Below, in pieces: positions 52,774 to 61,383 of a DNA stretch of 64,000 bases. The translations under genes were made by a program, and so were the position numbers. This DNA comes from an uncultured Collinsella sp. GTDB taxonomy: Bacteria > Actinomycetota > Coriobacteriia > Coriobacteriales > Coriobacteriaceae. The notes beneath the pieces were generated by a model that worked only from the letters and a program-made list of their open reading frames with translations, made no database searches and was not told the DNA's origin. Position 1 is the stretch's first letter; every line of letters starts with the position of its first letter. The stretch spans positions 1-64,000 of the forward strand of contig CABUOA010000007.1 in NCBI GenBank assembly GCA_902493145.1. Direction: 5' to 3'.

Positions 52774-55700
52774 ATGCCTGTTCGAATCTATACCACCAAC
52801 GCCGGCGCGGATTTGAGCGATGCCGAGGCGGCGCTGCTTGCCGACCTTATTGCCCGCCACGGGCGTGCCGTGCTGCTGGCGCCAACGTTTGCCGAGCTCG
52901 ACCTGTGCCGTCATGATGCGGCGGAAGCCGGCGTTTCGCTGGGTATTGACTACAAGACGCCTACATCGTGGCTTCGCTCGCTTTGGGAGCTTTTGGGCGA
53001 CGGGCGCGGTTTCGTCGACAACCTGCAGCGCCAGATGCTGTTTTCGGACATGGTAGCGCGTCTCGACGACGCCGACCTGCAGCCGCTTTCGCGCAGCCAG
53101 GGCACGGTGCGTATGCTCGCGCGTATGGCTCGCGATGTGCTGCCGGGTGTGGCAGGGACAGGTGCCGAGCGTTGCTGCGACAACGTTTGCAAGCCCAAGC
53201 CCAAAAGCGACGCCGAGGCTCGCGTGTTTGAACTTTTGTGCGCCTATGCGCGCGGTTTGGACCGTCGAGATATGGTCGAGCCCTGCGAGGCGGCTGACAT
53301 TATGGCCGGCGCTTTGGCCGACAACCTGCCGGGGTGCGCCCGCGCCGTTTGCGTGCGCGGCGTCACGTCATTTACGTATAGCCTGCTCGAGCTGCTGTCC
53401 GCCGTGGCAAACAACGGGGGAGAGGTTGTCGTGCTGCTCGCCCGCGAGCAAGCGGCGATGCGTGAGGAGCTGGCCACGGCATTTGATGTCCGCGGTGTGC
53501 TGTTTGAGATCGCGCCGCTGGGGGAGGGCGCCGCCGCGCCCCAGACTGCCTCCAAGTCCGCTGCTCAGCCTGCCTTTATTGAGGTTGCCGGCCCCCATGC
53601 CCGTGCCCATGCTTATGCGGACGTCATCGATAAGTTGGTGAAAGCGCACAAGGAGTCCAAGGACGATAAAGCTGCTGCAACACCCGCCGACCCCGTACGC
53701 GTGCTCGTTGTTTCTGCCCGGGCACCCCAGCTGTTCGGCGAGCTTGCCGCTCGTTTGGCGGCGCGCCACGTTGCTGCCGAGACGGCCGAGTTCACGGCGT
53801 TTTCCCAATCCATTGCGGGCAGGCAGTTCACGGCGCTCGCCAACCTGATCGAGCGTATGAAGGCCGCCGACGAAGGGGCAGCTTCTAAGACTGAGTGGTG
53901 GCCCGCTCCGGAGCTTATCGACTGGATTTACAGCCCGCTTTCGGGCGCTGATGCCGTCAATGCCCGTACCTTCGATAAGAATATGCGTCTCTCGCGCAGC
54001 AAGACCACTGCGGGCGTCAAGAGCCTGCTGCAGAGCGTGCAGGGCCAGGTGAGGGGCGCGCGTAAAGCGGCGAGCGACGAGAACTGGCTTAAGAACGTGC
54101 CGTGCGTGATCTCGGACGTGTTCCAGGCGCTGTGGCGCGACAAACCCGTGACGGCGCTCAAGGCCATGCTTGCCGTTGCCGAGGCACTGCCCGATCGCGC
54201 ACTTGGCGGTCTCGACGGTCAGGCCCGTCGCCAGGCGGAGGTGGCCCTGCTGTGCCACGTCATCGACATCCTTATGAATGGCGCCCGTGCGCTCGACGTG
54301 TCGCAGGCCGCGACCGTGCCCGTGCTCGATGACATTCGAACCAAGGTGGACAAGCGTAGCGCCGCCTACGATTACGAGACCTACGAGGTTGACCGTGCGC
54401 CACGCGCCCAGGTTCGCTTTGCTTCGCTTGCCGATGCGGCGGCTCTGCGCCCCGGCAGCTACGATGCCGTGCTGTTTGCCGATGTCGATCTGGACAGCTA
54501 TCCGCTCTCACATGAAGAGGGGCCGCTGACCACACTGACGGCGAGCCTCGGTCGCGAGGGCGTGACGCTTGAGCCTGCGGCCTTGCTGCGCGCACGCTTT
54601 GGCCGCGCGATACAAGCGTCGCGTGGTCCGGTTACGCTCGCCCGTGTGACCCACGATCGTCAGGCGCGCGAGTGCTATCCGGCGGCCGTGTGGACCGAGT
54701 TGCGGGCGCATGCCGAGGCCGCTAACGATGCTAAGGCCGCTGACGCCGACAAGGCCGCTGACGACGCTAAGGCCGTTGGCGCCGACAAGGCGAAGTGTGT
54801 GGGTGAGGGCGATATCGTAAGGGATTTCGATCCCGCGGCAGGCGAAGGTCTTAGGCGCGAGCGCGTGACCTGCGAAGCTCCTCAGCATCTGAGCGATGAA
54901 GCCATTCCGTATTTGGTCCTGCGTCGTCGCGATGGCGAGGGCGAGGATGCGCCGCTGGTGCCGCGCCTGACGTCTGCCTCGCAGATCGAGGCCTATTCGA
55001 CCTGCCCGCTGTGCTGGTTTGTCTCGTATCGCGTCAAGCCCCAGTCCATCGACGCGGGCTTTGGCAACATGGAGAAGGGCAACTTTGTCCATGACGTGCT
55101 GGAGCACTTGCACGCCTGCCTGCCCCAAGAGGGCATGGAGCGCGTGACGCCCGAGAACCTGCCGCGTGCACAGGAGATGCTGCACGATGTCTTTGCCGAG
55201 ACCTTGGCCGAGCATGCAAAAAAGCGTGGCACCGAGGGCCCGCTCGTGCCACTCTCTCCGGTGGAGGAGCGGCAGGTGGCCGAGATTTTGCCACAGCTGG
55301 AGGGCGTGCTTGCCTACGAGTCCGAGGCGCTTGCCCCCTTTGCCCCGCGCTACCTGGAGTTCGCGTTCAACGAGCTCAAGGTCGAGTATGCCGGCTGGCC
55401 GCTCGGTGGGCGCATCGACCGCGTGGATGTGGATGCCGAGAACCGCGCCGTGGTGATCGACTACAAGCACCGCACGGGTGTCGAGGAGTTCAAACTCGCC
55501 GACCCTACGGTGCGCGACGAGAAGACGGGCGAGGCTGCCATCGACGACCCGCGTTGGCTGCCGCCCCATACTCAGACACTCATCTATGCGCAGGCCATGC
55601 GCCGGGCGCTGGATCTGGATGCCCGTGCGGCGCTCTATTTTTCGACCAAGGGCGGCAAGCCGGCGCTGCGTGGCGCTGCAAGTGCCGAGCTGCTCGAGGA

Positions 55701-55926
55701 AGAGCGCGGCGACGGTCGCATCCCGGGGCTTAAGAAGGGCTTTCCCGGCGAGGGTGGCAGCATGGACTTCGATGCCCTGCTCGACCGCGTGGAGACCGGC
55801 ATCGCCGAGCGCCTGCGCGAGCTCGAGGCGGGTGACGTCGCCGCTGTCGACCCGACATCGGCGCAGGCCGCGCACGCGCGCTGCTCGTATAACCACGAAG
55901 GAACGTTTGTAAGGAGGGACGTGTAG
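52774..55926 (+). CDS. addB: AddB-type helicase-nuclease subunit
   Basis: A 1050-residue partner of AddA in double-strand break repair, processing DNA ends for RecA loading. The N-terminal half is a diverged helicase-like fold; no Walker A is seen near the N-terminus, as in inactive helicase subunits. The C-terminal PD-(D/E)xK nuclease is clear: SASQIEAYSTCPLCWF (Cys744, Cys747), Asp882 in GGRIDRVDVD, Asp896 and Lys898 in VVIDYKHR. A late Cys1037 may join an Fe-S cluster, but the usual closely spaced cysteine trio is not complete. A 6-residue Ala/Lys/Asp repeat is at about 650-673. GGAGG precedes ATG 52774. addA begins 3 bases after the stop. Confidence 0.88.
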   Translation: MPVRIYTTNAGADLSDAEAALLADLIARHGRAVLLAPTFAELDLCRHDAAEAGVSLGIDYKTPTSWLRSLWELLGDGRGFVDNLQRQMLFSDMVARLDDADLQPLSRSQGTVRMLARMARDVLPGVAGTGAERCCDNVCKPKPKSDAEARVFELLCAYARGLDRRDMVEPCEAADIMAGALADNLPGCARAVCVRGVTSFTYSLLELLSAVANNGGEVVVLLAREQAAMREELATAFDVRGVLFEIAPLGEGAAAPQTASKSAAQPAFIEVAGPHARAHAYADVIDKLVKAHKESKDDKAAATPADPVRVLVVSARAPQLFGELAARLAARHVAAETAEFTAFSQSIAGRQFTALANLIERMKAADEGAASKTEWWPAPELIDWIYSPLSGADAVNARTFDKNMRLSRSKTTAGVKSLLQSVQGQVRGARKAASDENWLKNVPCVISDVFQALWRDKPVTALKAMLAVAEALPDRALGGLDGQARRQAEVALLCHVIDILMNGARALDVSQAATVPVLDDIRTKVDKRSAAYDYETYEVDRAPRAQVRFASLADAAALRPGSYDAVLFADVDLDSYPLSHEEGPLTTLTASLGREGVTLEPAALLRARFGRAIQASRGPVTLARVTHDRQARECYPAAVWTELRAHAEAANDAKAADADKAADDAKAVGADKAKCVGEGDIVRDFDPAAGEGLRRERVTCEAPQHLSDEAIPYLVLRRRDGEGEDAPLVPRLTSASQIEAYSTCPLCWFVSYRVKPQSIDAGFGNMEKGNFVHDVLEHLHACLPQEGMERVTPENLPRAQEMLHDVFAETLAEHAKKRGTEGPLVPLSPVEERQVAEILPQLEGVLAYESEALAPFAPRYLEFAFNELKVEYAGWPLGGRIDRVDVDAENRAVVIDYKHRTGVEEFKLADPTVRDEKTGEAAIDDPRWLPPHTQTLIYAQAMRRALDLDARAALYFSTKGGKPALRGAASAELLEEERGDGRIPGLKKGFPGEGGSMDFDALLDRVETGIAERLRELEAGDVAAVDPTSAQAAHARCSYNHEGTFVRRDV
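54721..54792 (+). repeat. 18-bp tandem repeat inside addB
   Basis: Four imperfect 18-bp units: 54721-54738, 54739-54756, 54757-54774 and 54775-54792 (GCTAACGATGCTAAGGCC type). They encode alternating A-N/D-D/A-A/D-K-A hexapeptides, a flexible linker just before the nuclease part. Units 1 and 3 and units 2 and 4 are most alike, so a 36-bp duplication is likely. Copy number may vary between strains. Confidence 0.88.
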
Positions 55927-55929
55927 ACC

Positions 55930-58900
55930 ATGGATCTTTCGACCTTGATGCCGCAGCAGCTGCAGATCGTCAAAACGCTCGACCGTCCGCTGTTTGTCTC
56001 GGCGGGCGCTGGTTCGGGCAAGACCTTCACCCTTACGCGCCGCATCGTCTACGCGCTCTCGCCCGAATCCGGTCCGTTTGTTGAGCATCTGGATCAGGTG
56101 CTCGCCATCACCTTTACCAAGGACGCCGCGGCCGAGATTCGCGACCGCGTGCGCCGTGCGCTTATCGACGAGGGGATGGACGAGGAGGCCCTGACGGTCG
56201 ACGACGCGTGGATATCGACCATTCACGGCATGTGCTCGCGTATCCTGCGTGCGCACGCGCTGGAGCTGGGCATCGATCCCGAGTTCACGGTGCTTACCGA
56301 TACCGACGAGCTTATGGATCAGGCTGTTGAGCACGTGCTGGGGCGCGCGACGGCGCCCAATGCCGCGCCCGAGCTCGCTGCCTCGCTCAAAGCCCTCTAC
56401 GCCTGGTATCCCATGACGGGCGAGGGTGGCCCCTTTGGCGCTGGCACCACCATCAAGGGTCTGGTGCGCGACCTGTTGGAGCTATCGAGCCAGCTGCCGG
56501 GCGGCATGGACGACGTGCGCATGGCACGCGGCCAGGCCGACACCTCGGCGCTTGCCGACGCATATCGTGCAGCACTAGGTGCGAGCAAGGCCGCGACCGA
56601 GAAAGCGCAGGTGGCGCTCGATGCCATCGATGCGTTCGAGGCGAGCGGCAAAACGATGGGGGATGCGGCGCGACTCATGATGTCGTGCACCATGCCTCGG
56701 GCGAGCAAGGCGTTTCCCAAGGAGCAGGTCGAGCTGCTTAAGGCCGAGGCCGCCGATGCGTTTATCAATATCGTGCTTGCCTGCGGCGCCCCGGCGCTCG
56801 ATGCGCTGGTGGGCTTGGCCCGCTCCGTCGAGGCGGAGTACCGCGCGCTCAAGGCCGAGCAGTCCGCTCTCGATAACAACGACCTGCTGCGCATGGCCTA
56901 CGAGGCACTGCGCGATTATCCGGCCATCCGCGCCGCGTACGAGGGCCGCTTTAAGATGGTCATGATCGACGAGTTCCAGGACACCGACCAGATGCAGGTG
57001 GACCTGATTCGCTATCTGACGGGCGCGGGCGAGCGCGCGCTGTGCACCGTGGGCGATGCGCAGCAGTCGATCTATCGCTTCCGCGGCGCCGAGGTTGAGG
57101 TCTTCCGTCGCCAGGAGCGCAAGGTGGGGTCGACGGTGACGTCCGAGGTGCCTGCCGCGACCGATGTCCCCGCTGGCGAGCTCGTCAAACTTGTGCGCAA
57201 CTTCCGCAGCCACGACGAGGTGCTGCGCTATGTGGCACGCGTTTTTGACGGCGACGGCGGCGGCCTGATGCAGGGCTTTTTGGATCTTGAGGCGAGCGAC
57301 GGACGCAAGGACACGCTGGTGGCGGACGCTTCGCGTCGTCAGGCGGTTTTCGTCGCTGGAGGCACTACGCAGGAGCGCACGCGGGCAAAGGCCCGTGCGA
57401 TTGCGGAACGATTCCGCGCACTTGCTGATGCCGGCCAGCCCCAGGGAGGCATGGTGCTGTTGCTGGGTCGCATGACCAACGCCGATGTCTACGCACAGGC
57501 CTTCCGCGACCAGGGGCTCGACTGCGTTATTGCGGGCGGTTCGGTCTTCGCTCAGGCAGCCGAAGTGCAGACAGTGCGTGCCCTGGTCTGTGCGCTTGCC
57601 AACCCGGCCGATACCGCACAGGGCCTCATGCCGTTGCTGGCCTCGCCGATGTTTGCGCTCGGTGCGCAGGAGTTCTTGGCGCTGGCGACCAAACTCGATG
57701 AGGAGACGGGCGAGACCTCGCGCCGCAACATCGATGCGGGCATCATGAGCGATTTCGATGTGCCGGGCTTGCAGGGCTTGCCGCTGGTGACGCGCGCCCG
57801 CCAGGTGCTGCGATACGCGCTTCGCCGCGTGGGATGTGATTCCTTCGCCGCCATCGCACATGACGTGGTCAACGCCTCGGGCTGGTTCGTGCGTCTGGCG
57901 CAGCGAGGCCCCGAGGGCAAGGCCATTGCCGCCAATGTGCTCAAAGCGCTCGACGCTGTAGCCGAGGCGGAGGCCGAGCTTGGCAATTCCCCGCGCTCCA
58001 TTGCGCTCGCCTTCGACCGCTTCTTGGCGGGCAAGGAGGCGCCGGGCGCACTCAACGAAGAGGGCGACGGTGCAGTGCGCATCATGACGGTGCACGCCTC
58101 CAAGGGTCTGGAATATCCGGTCGTGGCGGTCGCCGAGTGTTTTGGCGTGCGCAAATCGTCCGGTGCGGCACAGATGGGTCGCGTCGACGGCGGGGCGCAG
58201 GTCGTGGCGCTGCCGGCACGCTTCGACGGCGTTAAGCTCGCCGACGGAACCTTTGTGAAGGGCGACGACGTCAAAAAGCAGTTTGAGCATGCGTTTAAGG
58301 GCAAGGGCACGTCGCTGTGGCTGCCGCCGGAGCTCATGGAGGACGTCTGTGCGACGGGTTCTCCCGCCGAGGCATTCGTTCGCCTGCGCAACGATGACCT
58401 GCGGCTCTCGCTCGAGGAGCGGGCCCGCTTGCTCTACGTCGCCATGACGCGAGCGCGCGAGTTGGTCATTCTGGCGATGGATGCCGGCGTGAGCCGCGGC
58501 AAGCTGTGTGCGCCGACCTTCTATGTCGAGATGGATCTGACCTACGACGTGCTGCGCCGCATCCTGCCGACCGACAGTCTGGACATGCCGCAGCTCGATG
58601 CCGACCACCTGGTGTTCGACAACTCCCAGCCGGGCGACTACGAGCTCATCTCGCTGGCGGACTTTACGTTTGGCGAGCAGGCGTTTGAGGCCAACGCTTC
58701 GCTGGATGCCGAGGGCAGGCTTGTCCGCGGCGATGCGGAGCCGGAGGGTGCCGGTGCAGATGCCCGCGCCGCCGTTCCCGGTCCTGCCGACCCCGAGCCC
58801 GATTCGTTTGAGCTTGTGTATCCCCAGGCAGTGGGCGTGCGCATGGGCACCTGTCCGTATCCGGAGCGCGATTCGTACAGCTACTCGTCAATTGCCGCGG

Positions 58901-59562
58901 CGCTGCATGCCGAGTCCGAGGACCGTGCCGCCGAGGCACACGTGCCCATGGACGAGGCCGGCGATGATGCGGAGTCGGATGGTTCCGAGATGACGGATGC
59001 AGACGTGGCCGCCGTTGAGCCCGCCGGCAACCCCATGGCGCTGGGCTCGGCGTTCCATGCTGCCTGCCAGTGGCTGATCGAGATGGGTGCCGACGCGTTG
59101 CCCGCTGCGCGCGCCGATGCGCTGGCACGCTTGTGGCGCCTGACGCCGGAGCAGCGCGAACGCTTCGACGTTGCCCTGGACCGCTGGCTCAAGTCGGCTG
59201 TTCGTGCCGACCTGCTCGCGTGGCCGTGCGTTCGCGCCGAGGTGCCGTTCTTTTCGCTGGGCTGTGAGGACAAGGACATTGCCCGCTACGGTGCATATGC
59301 CGAGGGCGCCATCGACGCTTTGGCAACCGACCCGGCCGATCCGTCGCGCGCGCTGGTCATCGACTACAAGACGGGCGGCACACCGGACGAGACGCCGGAT
59401 CAGCTGCAGGAGAAGCACGCCCTGCAGGCGCGCGTCTACGCTGATGTTCTGCACAAGGCGGGCTTTGAGGCCGTGACCGTCAAGTTCGTCCGCGTGGAGC
59501 AGCCGGATCCAACCATCTTCGTCAAACCCGCCGAACCTCAAGTAGTCACCTACAACCTTTAG
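55930..59562 (+). CDS. addA: AddA-type UvrD helicase-nuclease
   Basis: A 1210-residue ATP-dependent helicase and nuclease that works with AddB. Walker A is AGAGSGKT (about 25-32) in LFVSAGAGSGKTFTLTRRIV; ITFTKDAAAEIRDRV is motif Ia; ISTIHGMC, MIDEFQDTDQMQ (motif II), GDAQQSIYRFRGAE (motif III), VRNFRS (motif IV), MTVHASKGLEYPVVAVAE (motif V) and RLLYVAMTRARELV (motif VI) follow in order. The C-terminal nuclease has ALGSAFHAACQW, GAIDALATD and VIDYKTGG. Between residues about 930 and 1010 there is an acidic spacer. The start follows AAGGAGG by 12 bases, a long spacing. It forms an operon with addB. Confidence 0.95.
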   Translation: MDLSTLMPQQLQIVKTLDRPLFVSAGAGSGKTFTLTRRIVYALSPESGPFVEHLDQVLAITFTKDAAAEIRDRVRRALIDEGMDEEALTVDDAWISTIHGMCSRILRAHALELGIDPEFTVLTDTDELMDQAVEHVLGRATAPNAAPELAASLKALYAWYPMTGEGGPFGAGTTIKGLVRDLLELSSQLPGGMDDVRMARGQADTSALADAYRAALGASKAATEKAQVALDAIDAFEASGKTMGDAARLMMSCTMPRASKAFPKEQVELLKAEAADAFINIVLACGAPALDALVGLARSVEAEYRALKAEQSALDNNDLLRMAYEALRDYPAIRAAYEGRFKMVMIDEFQDTDQMQVDLIRYLTGAGERALCTVGDAQQSIYRFRGAEVEVFRRQERKVGSTVTSEVPAATDVPAGELVKLVRNFRSHDEVLRYVARVFDGDGGGLMQGFLDLEASDGRKDTLVADASRRQAVFVAGGTTQERTRAKARAIAERFRALADAGQPQGGMVLLLGRMTNADVYAQAFRDQGLDCVIAGGSVFAQAAEVQTVRALVCALANPADTAQGLMPLLASPMFALGAQEFLALATKLDEETGETSRRNIDAGIMSDFDVPGLQGLPLVTRARQVLRYALRRVGCDSFAAIAHDVVNASGWFVRLAQRGPEGKAIAANVLKALDAVAEAEAELGNSPRSIALAFDRFLAGKEAPGALNEEGDGAVRIMTVHASKGLEYPVVAVAECFGVRKSSGAAQMGRVDGGAQVVALPARFDGVKLADGTFVKGDDVKKQFEHAFKGKGTSLWLPPELMEDVCATGSPAEAFVRLRNDDLRLSLEERARLLYVAMTRARELVILAMDAGVSRGKLCAPTFYVEMDLTYDVLRRILPTDSLDMPQLDADHLVFDNSQPGDYELISLADFTFGEQAFEANASLDAEGRLVRGDAEPEGAGADARAAVPGPADPEPDSFELVYPQAVGVRMGTCPYPERDSYSYSSIAAALHAESEDRAAEAHVPMDEAGDDAESDGSEMTDADVAAVEPAGNPMALGSAFHAACQWLIEMGADALPAARADALARLWRLTPEQRERFDVALDRWLKSAVRADLLAWPCVRAEVPFFSLGCEDKDIARYGAYAEGAIDALATDPADPSRALVIDYKTGGTPDETPDQLQEKHALQARVYADVLHKAGFEAVTVKFVRVEQPDPTIFVKPAEPQVVTYNL

Positions 59563-59698
59563 CCACCTCAGGCTTTATGGTGCTATTTGGTTGGTTTTGC
59601 GGCCGTAAGGCCCTCAATCGTCCAAATGGCACCGCAACGCATGGGAGAGCCTGGGGCGGTACAATGGCTCGAACGGTTCAAGCGAATAAGGAGCCATC

Positions 59699-59845
59699 AT
59701 GCAGCTCACCAAAACGCTTAAGGTGACGCCGGAGGAGCTTTTTGACGCTCTGGCGGGGTCCATCATGCAGGATATCGAGAACGCCACGGGCAAGTGTCCC
59801 AGCCGCAACAAGCTCAACGGCTATAAGTATGAGAAGCGCCCATAG
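59699..59845 (+). pseudogene. Truncated DUF3284-like gene remnant
   Basis: An open frame of 48 codons with a good ribosome site (AAGGAG five bases before ATG). MQLTKTLKVTPEELFDALAG, SIMQDIENATGK and YKYEKR match the N-terminus of DUF3284 proteins as I recall them, which are about 140 residues long. The frame stops at TAG 59843. In the next frame SAKGKVTLHRKP could continue the family pattern, then also stops. The rest of the domain is missing, and AT-rich sequence of an MFS gene begins about 30 bases later. A frameshift and deletion linked to insertion of foreign DNA is the simplest reading; a real short protein cannot be excluded. Confidence 0.6.
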
Positions 59846-59943
59846 CGCAAAAGGTAAGGTGACTCTTCATCGGAAACCGTGAACACTTCGGGCTTCGAGT
59901 CAGTAGCGAGCGGCCCGGCAAAATTAGTTGATGGAAGTGCCAA

Positions 59944-61143
59944 ATGAATAAGAATGCCGCTACGCAACTGCACATCTATTCCGCCTTTTTCGTTCTCGCG
60001 GGATTTGTTTTAAATCGGGGAGTGTTTCTACTTTTCCTTGCGGATAAAGGAATGTCTGTCACGGAAATCGCGCTTTATCAAGCCCTGTACAACATTGCAA
60101 CGGTCGTCCTCGAGCTGCCAACAGGGCTGGTAGGCGATTTCTTTGGAAAGAAGTTCTCGATTCAAGTGGGCGTTCTGCTTCTTTTCTTCCATACGGCTGG
60201 CATGCTGTTACTCTCAGGCCCCTTTCTCGTCGCGCTTTCCCTTGTTGAGGCACTCGCCTACTTCCTTCAATCGGGATCCGAACAAGCACTTTTATATGAA
60301 ATTGCCCGAAATGCCGGTCAAGGAGAGCGCTTCCTCACCATCAACGCTCGGCTGCTTGCCGCGCAATCAATCGCGACGGGAGTGGCAATCGTACTTGGAT
60401 CATTCATTGCCCAAATATCTTGGAGTGCCCTCTACGTATGCGTTTCCGTTTTCTATCTTCTGCAGCTTTTCCTTCTGTATCCCATTGAGAGGACGGAAGC
60501 GACCCGTTCTGAAAGCTCTGAAAAGGGAAGGTTTGACGCGGCCAAGATGTTCAGACGCGAAACCTGGCGTGTTGGAGAATCCGCTTTTGCGGTATTGCTT
60601 CTTCTAATCGGCACAAGCATGCTCGATGGATTCTATGGGAGTTATTACAACTTGAATCAGTTGGTATTCGACGCATTTGATGCTCCCGTCTCCATAATAG
60701 GAATCTTTTTCGGTGCATCCTATGCAGTAAATGCGACGGCCTACATTGCAGCAGATTTCTTCTCATTGCGTTTCGGGAAAAGAAATACCATGCTCGGCTC
60801 GATGCTAATCGAGGCTGGCCTTTTCATGATTCTTCCGTGGTTTGCTTCAAATCCGCTGTGTTTGTTTGGCCTTAGCATGGTGCTTTGTTTTCTCCCAGAA
60901 GTGGTGTACATCACTTCGGAAAACTTAATCCAAGACGCGATAGCGGACGATCTCCGCGCGACGATCCTTTCCGTCGCGTCTCTGGTAAGGGCTCTCTTTT
61001 CTGCAGTGTTTTTCTCCATATTTGGACATGTGTTGGGGTTATATCCCATTCAGATAGCGCTCGGTATTATTGGTGCAATCGCGATAGCAATTACCGCCGT
61101 TGTTTCATTAAAAATGGTTGGAATACAGGTCTCCAAGAATTGA
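59944..61143 (+). CDS. MFS transporter, probably acquired
   Basis: A 399-residue major facilitator with about twelve membrane segments. The loop 2-3 signature is present in degenerate form (GLVGDFFGKKFS), and the N-half has the VVLELPTG motif seen in drug or unknown-substrate MFS proteins with a GDxxGKK loop. Base use is clearly lower in GC than in neighbours, with many ATA, AGA/AGG-type and TTT codons, a sign of horizontal transfer. GGAAG stands six bases before ATG 59944. It is not in an operon. An export role (antibiotic or metabolite) is likely by family but the substrate is unknown. Confidence 0.85.
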   Translation: MNKNAATQLHIYSAFFVLAGFVLNRGVFLLFLADKGMSVTEIALYQALYNIATVVLELPTGLVGDFFGKKFSIQVGVLLLFFHTAGMLLLSGPFLVALSLVEALAYFLQSGSEQALLYEIARNAGQGERFLTINARLLAAQSIATGVAIVLGSFIAQISWSALYVCVSVFYLLQLFLLYPIERTEATRSESSEKGRFDAAKMFRRETWRVGESAFAVLLLLIGTSMLDGFYGSYYNLNQLVFDAFDAPVSIIGIFFGASYAVNATAYIAADFFSLRFGKRNTMLGSMLIEAGLFMILPWFASNPLCLFGLSMVLCFLPEVVYITSENLIQDAIADDLRATILSVASLVRALFSAVFFSIFGHVLGLYPIQIALGIIGAIAIAITAVVSLKMVGIQVSKN

Positions 61144-61383
61144 TATATCGATTGACGAGCTATCCGAAGCGTCGAGCCTTCTTGATGGACATGACTATTC
61201 GTCACAAATCATTCCGCGCATCGCCGGGGTTCCAGTAATACTCGATATATCTGGATGCCCTCATTCCCCTTTTTGAAGGTCCCAAATTGACTACCCGTGT
61301 TGGTTTGGCTAGGTTCGGGTGCTATCCGCGCCGTGCGGTAAAATCGTTCAGTCAGAACACGAACCCGCATCGGAGCTCATCAC

